Shown here piece by piece: positions 1 to 5,560 of a stretch of DNA of 6,021 nucleotides. The notes below the pieces were generated by a model that made no database searches, was not told the DNA's origin, and worked only from the letters and a program-made list of their open reading frames with translations. Position 1 is the first letter of the stretch. Each line of letters begins with the position of its first letter. The DNA comes from Pseudolabrys sp. (lineage in GTDB: Bacteria; Pseudomonadota; Alphaproteobacteria; Rhizobiales; Xanthobacteraceae). The stretch spans positions 1-6,021 of the forward strand of contig JAHCKF010000226.1 in assembly GCA_026125925.1 (NCBI GenBank). The letters are read 5' to 3'. The position numbers were made by a program, and so were the translations under genes.

Positions 1-1679
1 AGGTTGAGGAGCGGCCCCTGCGCCAGCAGCGCCGGATCGGCGACGAAGGCGAACGGGATCAGGAAGGCGACGAAGCTCATCTGGAACGCGATCCAGCCGG
101 TGTTCCACGGGCTGGTGCGGGCGATACCGGCCGCCGCATAGGCCGCGAGAGCCACCGGCGGCGTCACCATCGACAAGACGCAGTAGTACATGACGAAGAA
201 GTGCGCGGTGAGCTGCGGCACGCCGAGCTTCTGCAACGCCGGCGCATAGAGCACGGCGCCGATGATGTAGGCCGCGACCGTCGGCAAGCCCATGCCCATG
301 ATGATGCAGCCGGCGATGATCAGCAGCAGCGAGCCGGCCAATGTCTGGCCGCCCGCCGAGATCAGTCCGGCGGAGAAATTGAGCGCCAGGTTCGACTGGA
401 TGGCGATGGCGATGATGATGCCGATGGCGCCGATCGGCACCGCGATTTCCGCCGCCTGGCGGCCGGTGTCGCGGATCATGTCGAGCACCTGGCGCGGCGT
501 GATCCAGTCGGCCTTGCGGATGAAGGCCACGGGGAAGCAAGCAATGGTGCCGTACATCGCCGCGGTCTGCGCCGAATATTCCATGATCATGCAGCCGATG
601 AGCACCAGCGGCGGCAGCAGCAGATGCAGACGCGGCAGCACCGATTCGACGTTATCGACGGTCTCGGCCGGCAGCGTGCCGGTGCCGGTCTTGCGCGCGT
701 TGAGATCGACCAGCATGTACAGCGCGACGTAGTACGCCACCGCGGGAATGACGCCGGCGAGCGCGATCTTGGCGTAGGGTACGCCCAGCAACTCGGCCAT
801 GACGAAGGCGGCGACGCCCATCACCGGCGGCATCAACTGGCCGCCCGTCGAAGCGATGGCTTCGGTCGCCGCGGCGCGGTCGCCGCTGACGCCGGACTTG
901 CGCATCAGCGGAATGGTGAAGACGCCGACCGCGGCGACATTGGCCACCGCGCTGCCGCTGATCGTGCCCATCAGGCTGGAGCCGACCACGGCGACCTTCT
1001 GGCTACCGCCGGTGGCGCGGCCGACGAGACGGATGGCAAGATCGATGAATAGCTTGCCGCCACCGATGCCGGCATAAACGACGCCGAAAGTGATGAAATA
1101 GAAGACGAAGGTGACCGATGTTTCGGTGGTGACGCCGAGAATGCCACTCGTCGTCAGCAGCAGGATTTCGACATATTCCTCGAGACCGAAGCCGCGGAAG
1201 CCGCCGACCGGCAGCACATAGGCGAAAGCGCCGTAGGCGAGAAAGCCGAGAATGACCCAGACCAGGATCATGCCCGTGGTGCGGCGCACGCCTTCGATCA
1301 GCAGCAGAACGAACAGAATGCCGAAGATGACGTCCTGGGTCAGGACCGGATCGACGTTCTCGATGCGGGTCTCGATCCGCGTCAACGACAGCCAGTAATA
1401 GACCGAGAAGGCGATGGTGCCGCCGATGGTGACGACGTCGGCGGCACGGCACAGCCATTTCGGCAGGCGCGGCAGCTCCAACGGCTTCCACAGAAACACC
1501 AGCAGCAGCGCCAGCAGCAGATGAACCGGCCGCTGCACCAGTGGCGGCTGCGGGTGCATCAGGATGTAGTACTGGAATGCGACCAGCACGAAGCCGAACC
1601 ACAGGCGGATGTCGGTGAGCGCGCGCCACCCCGCCGGCATCGGCCGGGAGACGTTCATTTCCTCATGCGAGTTATCCAT
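1..1679 (-). CDS. TAXI-type TRAP transporter fused permease (DctQ-like + DctM-like), 3'-truncated by window edge
   Basis: Inner-membrane permease of a tripartite ATP-independent periplasmic (TRAP) transporter, in which the small (Q) and large (M) subunits are one polypeptide, as is usual for TAXI systems. These carriers import solutes delivered by a periplasmic binding protein, driven by an ion gradient. From the ATG at 1679, 559 codons are open with no stop down to base 3; the C-terminus is missing. Residues about 25-165 hold several hydrophobic helices (Q-like part). The M-like part carries the family signatures: GSSLMGTISGSAVANV at 233-248, STGGQLMPPVMG at 277-288, GMGLPTVAAY at 462-471, and TPPVALAAYAAAGIA from about 506. 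The binding-protein gene lies 147 bp upstream on the same strand. The start is uncertain: no good Shine-Dalgarno precedes 1679, and an in-frame ATG at 1658 (residue 8) has GAGGAA almost touching it. Family assignment is firm; the substrate is unknown. Confidence 0.93.
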   Translation of the reverse strand, partial: MDNSHEEMNVSRPMPAGWRALTDIRLWFGFVLVAFQYYILMHPQPPLVQRPVHLLLALLLVFLWKPLELPRLPKWLCRAADVVTIGGTIAFSVYYWLSLTRIETRIENVDPVLTQDVIFGILFVLLLIEGVRRTTGMILVWVILGFLAYGAFAYVLPVGGFRGFGLEEYVEILLLTTSGILGVTTETSVTFVFYFITFGVVYAGIGGGKLFIDLAIRLVGRATGGSQKVAVVGSSLMGTISGSAVANVAAVGVFTIPLMRKSGVSGDRAAATEAIASTGGQLMPPVMGVAAFVMAELLGVPYAKIALAGVIPAVAYYVALYMLVDLNARKTGTGTLPAETVDNVESVLPRLHLLLPPLVLIGCMIMEYSAQTAAMYGTIACFPVAFIRKADWITPRQVLDMIRDTGRQAAEIAVPIGAIGIIIAIAIQSNLALNFSAGLISAGGQTLAGSLLLIIAGCIIMGMGLPTVAAYIIGAVLYAPALQKLGVPQLTAHFFVMYYCVLSMVTPPVALAAYAAAGIARTSPWNTGWIAFQMSFVAFLIPFAFVADPALLAQGPLLN

Positions 1680-1744
1680 GGCGGCGTGCTTTCGGACTGC
1701 TCCGCGTTGCGCGGGCAAGGTATTGCGTTGGTGCTGGCGACGAG

Positions 1745-1760
1745 CGGCGCCGGGGCGCCG
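1745..1760. repeat. Small GC-rich inverted repeat
   Basis: CGGCGCC at 1745-1751 is mirrored by its exact reverse complement at 1754-1760 around a two-base centre. As RNA it would fold as a 6-bp stem with a 4-base loop. It falls in the leader of the permease gene, near the start expected from the candidate internal promoter. Function is unknown, and such GC palindromes can arise by chance in this composition. Confidence 0.35.
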
Positions 1761-1765
1761 TGAGA

Positions 1766-1795
1766 ATTATCTGGCGGCGGCCGGCGAAGCCTCAA
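1766..1795 (-). promoter_or_regulatory. Candidate internal promoter for the permease gene
   Basis: On the minus strand, TTGAGG (1795-1790) and GATAAT (1771-1766) are separated by 18 bp. They match sigma-70 hexamers at 4/6 and 5/6 positions. Transcription would start near 1758-1760, leaving about 80 nt of leader before the permease ATG at 1679. The -35 element sits partly in the loop of the neighbouring hairpin. An isolated match of this quality can be chance, so this is a hypothesis. Confidence 0.3.
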
Positions 1796-1809
1796 AGCTC
1801 GCCGGCCGC
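1777..1809 (-). terminator. Strong intercistronic hairpin (attenuator or mRNA-stabilising stem, no U-tract)
   Basis: A perfect 10-bp inverted repeat (1777-1786 against 1800-1809) continues, after one bulged base, into 3 more pairs closing a 6-base loop (1791-1796). It lies 17 bp after the binding-protein stop codon. No run of U follows on the minus strand (the next bases are CGCCAGATAATT), so it does not fit a classical intrinsic terminator. More likely roles are protecting the 3' end of the binding-protein message or partial attenuation before the permease, which would give excess binding protein over permease. The structure is seen directly; the role is inferred. Confidence 0.5.
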
Positions 1810-1826
1810 GCCGATCGCGACGGGCG

Positions 1827-2810
1827 TTACATCATGCCCTGTTCTTTGTAGTACTTGGCAGCGCCCGGATGCAGCGGGATGCCGTTGTTCTCCGGCTTCG
1901 CCGCCGCCTTCGGATCGAAAGCGTTGAACGCCGGATAGGCTTTCACCAGATCGGCACGCTTTTCGATAAAAGTCTTGACGATCTTGTAGGCGACATCGTC
2001 CGGCAGATCGTCACGCGCGATCAGATGCGTGCCGAAATCGGCGCCCCAGGTCGGCCCCTTCTGGCCCTTGAACCACTCCGGGTATTGGGCAGCCTTCAGG
2101 CCGTTTTCGGAGAGCTTCTTGCGGGCCTTCTCAGACAGATCCATGAAGGTCACATCGGCGGTGAGCGAGACTTCCGTGATCATCGGGTGACCCTTGAGCA
2201 CGGTGTCGAGCAGGATATCGGCGCGGCCTTCGCGCATGATGTCCGGCGTCTGTTCGGGATTGACCTGGATGATCTCGCCGCCCTGAGCCTTGATCTTGGC
2301 GCGGTCGAGGCCGTAGGCGGCGAGGATCATGTCCACCGTCGGCGGCACGTTGGAGCCCTGCGGCTTCATCACGATGCGCAGCGGCTTACCGGAGGTGAAT
2401 ATCTTGTCCATCGTGTCGAGGCCGGTCTTCTTGATGAAATCGTTCTTCACGATCATCGCCATGTAGACGGGGTTGAGGCCGCCAACGAGCGAGCGGATGT
2501 GTGTCGCCTTCTTGCCGTTGTAGAGTTCCTCGCCGTTCATTGCCCACAGCGAGGTGGCGACGTTCGACATGGCGATCTCGGCTTTGCCCTGTTCGACGAC
2601 CATCGGGTTGGCGACGCCGCCGCCGCGCGCGATGATCTCGACCGGCGTGCCGCCCATGGCCGGCTTCAGCGCCTGTTCGATCGCCGCCGCCGCGACATAC
2701 CAGCCCGAGCCAACCGGCATCGAGCCGATACGGATCGTATCCGCGGCAATGGCCGCTCCGGCCACGCCGAGCGCAGCCGCGAATGCGACCGCTCCAACCA
2801 GCTTCTTCAT
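1827..2810 (-). CDS. TAXI family TRAP transporter solute-binding protein (periplasmic)
   Basis: A 327-residue extracytoplasmic binding protein that captures a substrate in the periplasm and hands it to the fused permease encoded downstream. The N-terminus is a classical Sec signal peptide: MKK, a hydrophobic Ala/Val/Leu core, and an AIA-A or IAA-D cleavage site near residues 22-24. There is no lipobox cysteine. The mature part begins with IRIGSMPVGSGWYVAAAAI (26-44), the TAXI hallmark region, followed by a binding cleft segment around RGGGVANP (62-69) and a C-terminal LHPGAAKYYKEQG (313-325) typical of the family. Length is normal. The reading frame extends further upstream, but the ATG at 2810 is chosen because the signal peptide begins there and AGGAGG lies 8 bases before it. 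The iclR-family gene ends 64 bp upstream. Known TAXI ligands include glutamate-like and other organic acids; this ligand cannot be inferred. Confidence 0.95.
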   Translation of the reverse strand: MKKLVGAVAFAAALGVAGAAIAADTIRIGSMPVGSGWYVAAAAIEQALKPAMGGTPVEIIARGGGVANPMVVEQGKAEIAMSNVATSLWAMNGEELYNGKKATHIRSLVGGLNPVYMAMIVKNDFIKKTGLDTMDKIFTSGKPLRIVMKPQGSNVPPTVDMILAAYGLDRAKIKAQGGEIIQVNPEQTPDIMREGRADILLDTVLKGHPMITEVSLTADVTFMDLSEKARKKLSENGLKAAQYPEWFKGQKGPTWGADFGTHLIARDDLPDDVAYKIVKTFIEKRADLVKAYPAFNAFDPKAAAKPENNGIPLHPGAAKYYKEQGMM

Positions 2811-2816
2811 CTTCGT

Positions 2817-2824
2817 CTCCTCCT
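2817..2824 (-). promoter_or_regulatory. Strong Shine-Dalgarno of the TAXI binding-protein gene
   Basis: The minus strand reads AGGAGGAG at 2824-2817, leaving 8 bases between AGGAGG and the ATG at 2810. This near-consensus site fixes the start at the signal peptide and rules out the longer upstream frame. It is clearly stronger than the sites of the regulator and permease genes, as expected for an abundant periplasmic protein. Confidence 0.85.
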
Positions 2825-2855
2825 GTTGCCTTTTTATCTTCGGCTTCTGAACTCG

Positions 2856-2874
2856 TGCGCGCCGGCGCCGCGCA
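2856..2874 (-). repeat. GC hairpin directly after the regulator stop codon
   Basis: A 6-bp inverted repeat (TGCGCG / CGCGCA) around a 7-base centre abuts the regulator stop codon (2875-2877). No U-tract follows on the minus strand, so it should not terminate efficiently. It may modestly separate regulator and binding-protein mRNA levels. No promoter-like pair was recognised in this 64-bp spacer, which favours readthrough from the regulator promoter. Confidence 0.3.
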
Positions 2875-3735
2875 TCATGCGATCGCCGAGACCGAACCGC
2901 TCGCCTGGATAGCGCGGGCGATATCGGCGCCGGCCCGACGCACCGCGTCGAGCGCATGTTCGCGGAATTCCTTCGACGACATCTGGATCTGCGGCACGGC
3001 AACGCTGACCGCCGCCAGCGGATAGTTGTCGACGTCCAGCACCGGCATCGCGAGCACGCGCAGGCCGCTGCCAAAATAGGAGTCGCGCAATGCGTAACCG
3101 CATTCGCGGACGTTCTTCAGGCTGGACTCGATTTCGCCGCGGTTCATCGGCTTGTGCGGAAAGACGCCGGGCCGCGGCTTGAGCGAGAGCACACGCTCGA
3201 GTTCGGCCGGCGGCAGGAAGGCGAGCATCGCCTCGCCGATCGTGCTCCAGAACGCAGGAATGGTGGTGCCGATGCGGATATCGACGCCGATGCGCGTGAG
3301 ACCGGCGCGCACTCGTTCGACATAGAGGATGTCGGCGCCGTCGAGCACGCCGAGCGAGGCCGCTTCGTTCACCTCGCCGACCAGCGATCGTAGAATCGGC
3401 CGCGCCAGTTCGCGCAGATCGGCACGGGCAATGGCATGGAAGCCGAGATCGGTGACCTTCAATGTCAGACGGAAGCGTTTGGAGTCCGGCACGCGCGCGA
3501 CATAGCCGGCCATCACCAGCGTATTGAGCATGCGGAAGGCGGTGCCGGGATCGATCTTCGCGAGTCCAGCGACTTCGCTCAGTGTCAGTTCGGGGCGTTC
3601 CGCGGTGAAGGATTCCAGGACGCGCAGTCCCTTGGCCAGCGAGTTCACGAGGTTGCGGGAATCATCGTCGGCATCGGGGCGGCTGGGCGCCGCCCTGCTC
3701 TCACCTACAGCCTTGGTGCGTTTGTCTGCCGCCAT
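2875..3735 (-). CDS. IclR family transcriptional regulator
   Basis: A 286-residue cytoplasmic DNA-binding regulator. A charged N-terminal tail (1-27) precedes the winged helix-turn-helix domain: LVNSLAKGLRVLESF at 29-43, then the HTH LTLSEVAGLAKIDPGTAFRM (50-69) and wing NTLVMAGYV. The C-terminal effector domain (about 95-280) shows family features such as LDGADILYVERV (131-142), GEAMLAFLP (167-175) and SGLRVLAMPVLD (223-234). Its style resembles the PcaR/PobR branch, whose members sense aromatic or other small carboxylic acids. The frame could start at 3822, but that would run back across the promoter. The ATG at 3735, with AGGG five bases upstream, gives the normal family length. It is followed after 64 bp by the TAXI transporter genes on the same strand, making it their likely local regulator. 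The ligand, and whether it represses or activates, are unknown. Confidence 0.93.
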   Translation of the reverse strand: MAADKRTKAVGESRAAPSRPDADDDSRNLVNSLAKGLRVLESFTAERPELTLSEVAGLAKIDPGTAFRMLNTLVMAGYVARVPDSKRFRLTLKVTDLGFHAIARADLRELARPILRSLVGEVNEAASLGVLDGADILYVERVRAGLTRIGVDIRIGTTIPAFWSTIGEAMLAFLPPAELERVLSLKPRPGVFPHKPMNRGEIESSLKNVRECGYALRDSYFGSGLRVLAMPVLDVDNYPLAAVSVAVPQIQMSSKEFREHALDAVRRAGADIARAIQASGSVSAIA

Positions 3736-3763
3736 GTCCGCCCTGTGCCGACGCTTCCGATTT

Positions 3764-3778
3764 TTTCGGAATACGAAA
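3764..3778. promoter_or_regulatory. Putative IclR-family operator (TTTCG-N5-CGAAA)
   Basis: The 15-bp perfect inverted repeat TTTCG-GAATA-CGAAA lies 28 bp before the regulator ATG and just downstream of the candidate -10 box. Short dyads of this form, often with an AT-containing centre, are typical binding sites for dimeric IclR-family proteins. The position, at about +9 to +23 of the predicted transcript, suits autorepression by blocking initiation or early elongation. I saw no second copy in front of the binding-protein or permease genes. The repeat is seen; its ownership by this regulator is inferred. Confidence 0.6.
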
Positions 3779-3793
3779 TTTATTTGCAGAAAT

Positions 3794-3822
3794 ATTAAAG
3801 CCGGTGATACCGCCATCGTCAA
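3794..3822 (-). promoter_or_regulatory. Sigma-70-like promoter of the regulator-transporter unit
   Basis: On the minus strand TTGACG (3822-3817) and TTTAAT (3799-3794) are separated by exactly 17 bp, each one mismatch from the TTGACA and TATAAT consensus. Transcription would start near 3787, giving a leader of roughly 50 nt before the ATG at 3735. The putative operator lies within this leader. This is the best promoter-like match noticed in the window. Confidence 0.6.
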
Positions 3823-3881
3823 TGGCTATTGCGCCGATGACCGCATCGACGTTTTCGGATGGCGTTACGGGATGAGCGAAT

Positions 3882-3893
3882 GCGAGCGCTCGC
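3882..3893. repeat. 12-bp perfect palindrome in intergenic DNA
   Basis: GCGAGCGCTCGC reads identically on both strands. It lies about 60 bp upstream of the candidate -35 box of the regulator promoter and 53 bp after the flavoprotein stop codon. It could be a distal protein-binding site or part of a transcript-end structure, but palindromes made of G and C are common by chance here. Confidence 0.25.
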
Positions 3894-3922
3894 GCAGGCG
3901 AGTTCGCGTCCAGGCGACGGCT

Positions 3923-3945
3923 AAAAGAAACAACCGCGGGCGGCT
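3923..3945 (-). terminator. Weak intrinsic terminator candidate after the flavoprotein gene
   Basis: Immediately after the flavoprotein stop, the minus strand has a short GC stem (AGCCG / CGGTT with a CCCG loop, including one G-U pair) followed by a U-rich tract TGTTTCTTTT. Placement and U-tract suit a terminator, but the stem is only about 5 bp, so termination may be partial. Confidence 0.35.
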
Positions 3946-3946
3946 A

Positions 3947-5560
3947 TCAATAAACGTCCTGCTGGTAGCGGCCCTTCTTCTTCAGATCGGAGACGAACAG
4001 CACCGCCTCTTCGCCGGATTTGCCGCCGTGTTCGGCAACGATATCGACCAATGCCAGCTCGACATCCTTGGCCATGCGCTTGGCGTCGCCGCAGACATAG
4101 ACATGCGCGCCCTCGCTCAGCCACGCCCAGATGTCGCGGCCGGTCTGGCGCATGCGGTCCTGCACGTAGATCTTCTCATCGCCGTCGCGCGACCAGGCAA
4201 GCGAGAGGCGGGTGAGAAAACCGGAGGTACGCATCTCCTTCAGTTCGTCCTCATAGAAGAAGTCGCAGGCCGAGCGCTGGTGGCCGAAGAACAGCCAGTT
4301 GCGGCCGAGCGCCTTGTCCGCCCGGCGATCGTGCAAGAAGGCCCGGAACGGCGCGACGCCGGTGCCGGGCCCTATCATGATGATCGGGACGCTGCCGTCC
4401 TTCGGCAGGGCGAAGGCGTGCGCCTTCTGTACATAGGCTCTAAGTACCGCGCCGGGTTCGATGCGCTCGGCGAGCAGCGTCGAGCAGACGCCGAGGCGCT
4501 GGCGGTTCCGAACCGTGTAACGCACGGTATCGACGGTGAGCGTGACGCGGCTCGGGTCGGTCTTCGGCGACGACGAGATCGAATAAAGCCGCGGCTGCAA
4601 CGGATCGAGCGCCTCGATGAAGGCCTCCGGATCGGGCGCCGTGCCGTCGAACTTCTCCAGCGCGGCCAGGACGTCCAGGGTCGCGGCGTCCTTGTCCGGA
4701 TCCTCGCCGGTCGCCAGCGCGCGGGCCTTTTTCCGGCGATCACCGCCGGTGATGTAGGATAAAAGCTGAAAAAGCATGTCCGGCGCGGGGGATAGCGACA
4801 CGCTGTCGGTCAGCACCTGGCGCAAGGTACGTCCGCCGATGTCATGGTCCGGCGGCGCGCCGAGCGCCTTCATCACCTGCTCGACCAGTACCGGATCGTT
4901 GTGCGGAAACAGCCCGAACGCATCGCCGACTTCGTATTCGATGCCGGAGCCGGTGAGATCGATCTCGACATGCCAAGTCTCCTTCTCCGACCCAGGCTTG
5001 TTGAGCAATGTGCGTGACAGCACTTTCGCCGTCGATGGATTGTCGCGCGAGGTGCCGGGGATGGCGCTCACCGGCGCGGACGCGACGGCGGCAGCCGGCG
5101 TTGCCGTCTTCGGTTCGCTGCCGAGTTGCTCGTAAAGCGCCTTGACCATGCGCGCGGTCTCCTTGCCGCCCGGCGCGCACAGGTTCAACCGCGTCTCGGC
5201 GCCGGACATGATGGCGCCCGAATAATTCCGGCAGTCATAGCCGCACTGGCCGCAGTCCTGCTGCGCCATCGCCGCCATCATCTTCCAGCGCAGCGGCTTG
5301 CCGTCGGCGAGCTTCATGCGTTCGGCGATCGGCAGCGTCTGGTCATGCCACGGCGCGCCGCCGTCATCCTCTTCCGCATTCGCCGCCGGCCCACCGCCGA
5401 GCAGGCCCGCCGCCTGATCGGCCGACAGCGCCGTGACGCCGCTGTTGTCCAGCGCGATCAGGCCGGCGAAGAAGCCGTTGAGCCAGAACCGCTGTTCCTC
5501 CGTGAAAGGCGCGGTTTCCGGCACCAGGCTTGGCAATGGCGAAGGGACGTTCTGAGTCAT
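3947..5560 (-). CDS. Flavodoxin-less CysJ-like sulfite reductase flavoprotein (alpha subunit) with N-terminal Fe-S module
   Basis: A 537-residue cytoplasmic NADPH-dependent flavoprotein, probably the electron donor for the overlapping siroheme reductase. The N-terminal EEQRFWLNGFFAGL (21-34) is a conserved opening of this group. Next come four cysteines (C103, C106, C110, C128) in CGQCGYDC...LNLCAPGGKE, resembling small [4Fe-4S] domains. An Ala/Pro-rich linker (about 148-170) leads to the CysJ-type FAD domain (about 175-385), with RLYSISS at 324-330 and GVCST at 357-361. The NADPH domain has GPGTGVAPFRAFL (397-409), FFGHQRSACDFFYEDEL (424-440) and YVCGDAKRMAKDV (488-500), and the protein ends RYQQDVY as CysJ proteins do. 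The FMN-binding flavodoxin domain of classical CysJ is absent. The start overlaps the upstream stop by ATGA, with GGAGG seven bases before it. It might serve nitrite rather than sulfite reduction. Confidence 0.93.
   Translation of the reverse strand: MTQNVPSPLPSLVPETAPFTEEQRFWLNGFFAGLIALDNSGVTALSADQAAGLLGGGPAANAEEDDGGAPWHDQTLPIAERMKLADGKPLRWKMMAAMAQQDCGQCGYDCRNYSGAIMSGAETRLNLCAPGGKETARMVKALYEQLGSEPKTATPAAAVASAPVSAIPGTSRDNPSTAKVLSRTLLNKPGSEKETWHVEIDLTGSGIEYEVGDAFGLFPHNDPVLVEQVMKALGAPPDHDIGGRTLRQVLTDSVSLSPAPDMLFQLLSYITGGDRRKKARALATGEDPDKDAATLDVLAALEKFDGTAPDPEAFIEALDPLQPRLYSISSSPKTDPSRVTLTVDTVRYTVRNRQRLGVCSTLLAERIEPGAVLRAYVQKAHAFALPKDGSVPIIMIGPGTGVAPFRAFLHDRRADKALGRNWLFFGHQRSACDFFYEDELKEMRTSGFLTRLSLAWSRDGDEKIYVQDRMRQTGRDIWAWLSEGAHVYVCGDAKRMAKDVELALVDIVAEHGGKSGEEAVLFVSDLKKKGRYQQDVY

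Larger units (their letters stand above)
1680..1826 (-). other. 147-bp spacer between TRAP binding-protein and permease genes
   Basis: No coding region is supported here. The spacer contains a strong GC-rich hairpin just after the binding-protein stop, a second small GC hairpin, and a promoter-like pair, each listed separately. Its length is unusual for a tightly packed transporter operon and suggests that binding-protein and permease levels are set separately. Confidence 0.7.
3736..3946 (-). other. 211-bp control region between flavoprotein and regulator genes
   Basis: No credible gene is present. On the minus strand, from high to low coordinates, it holds a weak terminator-like element after the flavoprotein stop, a 12-bp palindrome, a promoter-like pair and an IclR-type operator in front of the regulator. 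The AT content rises sharply between about 3760 and 3800, as expected for a promoter in a GC-rich genome. Confidence 0.75.

Noticed and set aside
396..440. Repeated GATG-like units on the plus strand.
   Set aside because: They correspond to alternating Ile/Ala/Gly codons of a permease helix on the minus strand; imperfect and explained by coding.
201..1052. A long plus-strand open frame (283 residues) opposite the permease.
   Set aside because: Antisense shadow with Asp/Arg/His/Gly-rich low-complexity sequence and no recognisable domain.
1500..1520. CAG-rich trinucleotide run.
   Set aside because: It encodes consecutive leucines of a membrane helix in the permease; ordinary codon repetition, not a satellite.
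1003..1629. A 208-residue minus-strand open frame rich in Arg, Ala and His.
   Set aside because: It is an out-of-frame shadow of the permease, whose own frame shows membrane helices and TRAP signatures throughout; the composition is typical of a GC-rich wrong frame.
1869..2912. A 347-residue plus-strand open frame opposite the binding-protein gene.
   Set aside because: It mirrors the binding-protein codons, has no domain, and crosses the strong Shine-Dalgarno and the gene boundary; high third-position GC explains its length.
2811..3074. N-terminal extension of the binding protein to 3074.
   Set aside because: It would bury the signal peptide internally, overlap the regulator gene, and ignore the near-consensus AGGAGG before 2810.
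3736..3822. N-terminal extension of the regulator to an ATG at 3822.
   Set aside because: The extra 29 residues overlap the promoter-like pair and operator, do not resemble IclR N-termini, and the ATG at 3735 gives normal length with a usable ribosome site.
3524..4762. A 412-residue plus-strand open frame spanning the regulator, the intergenic region and the flavoprotein.
   Set aside because: It runs across two real genes and a promoter region, with no motif and wrong-frame composition.
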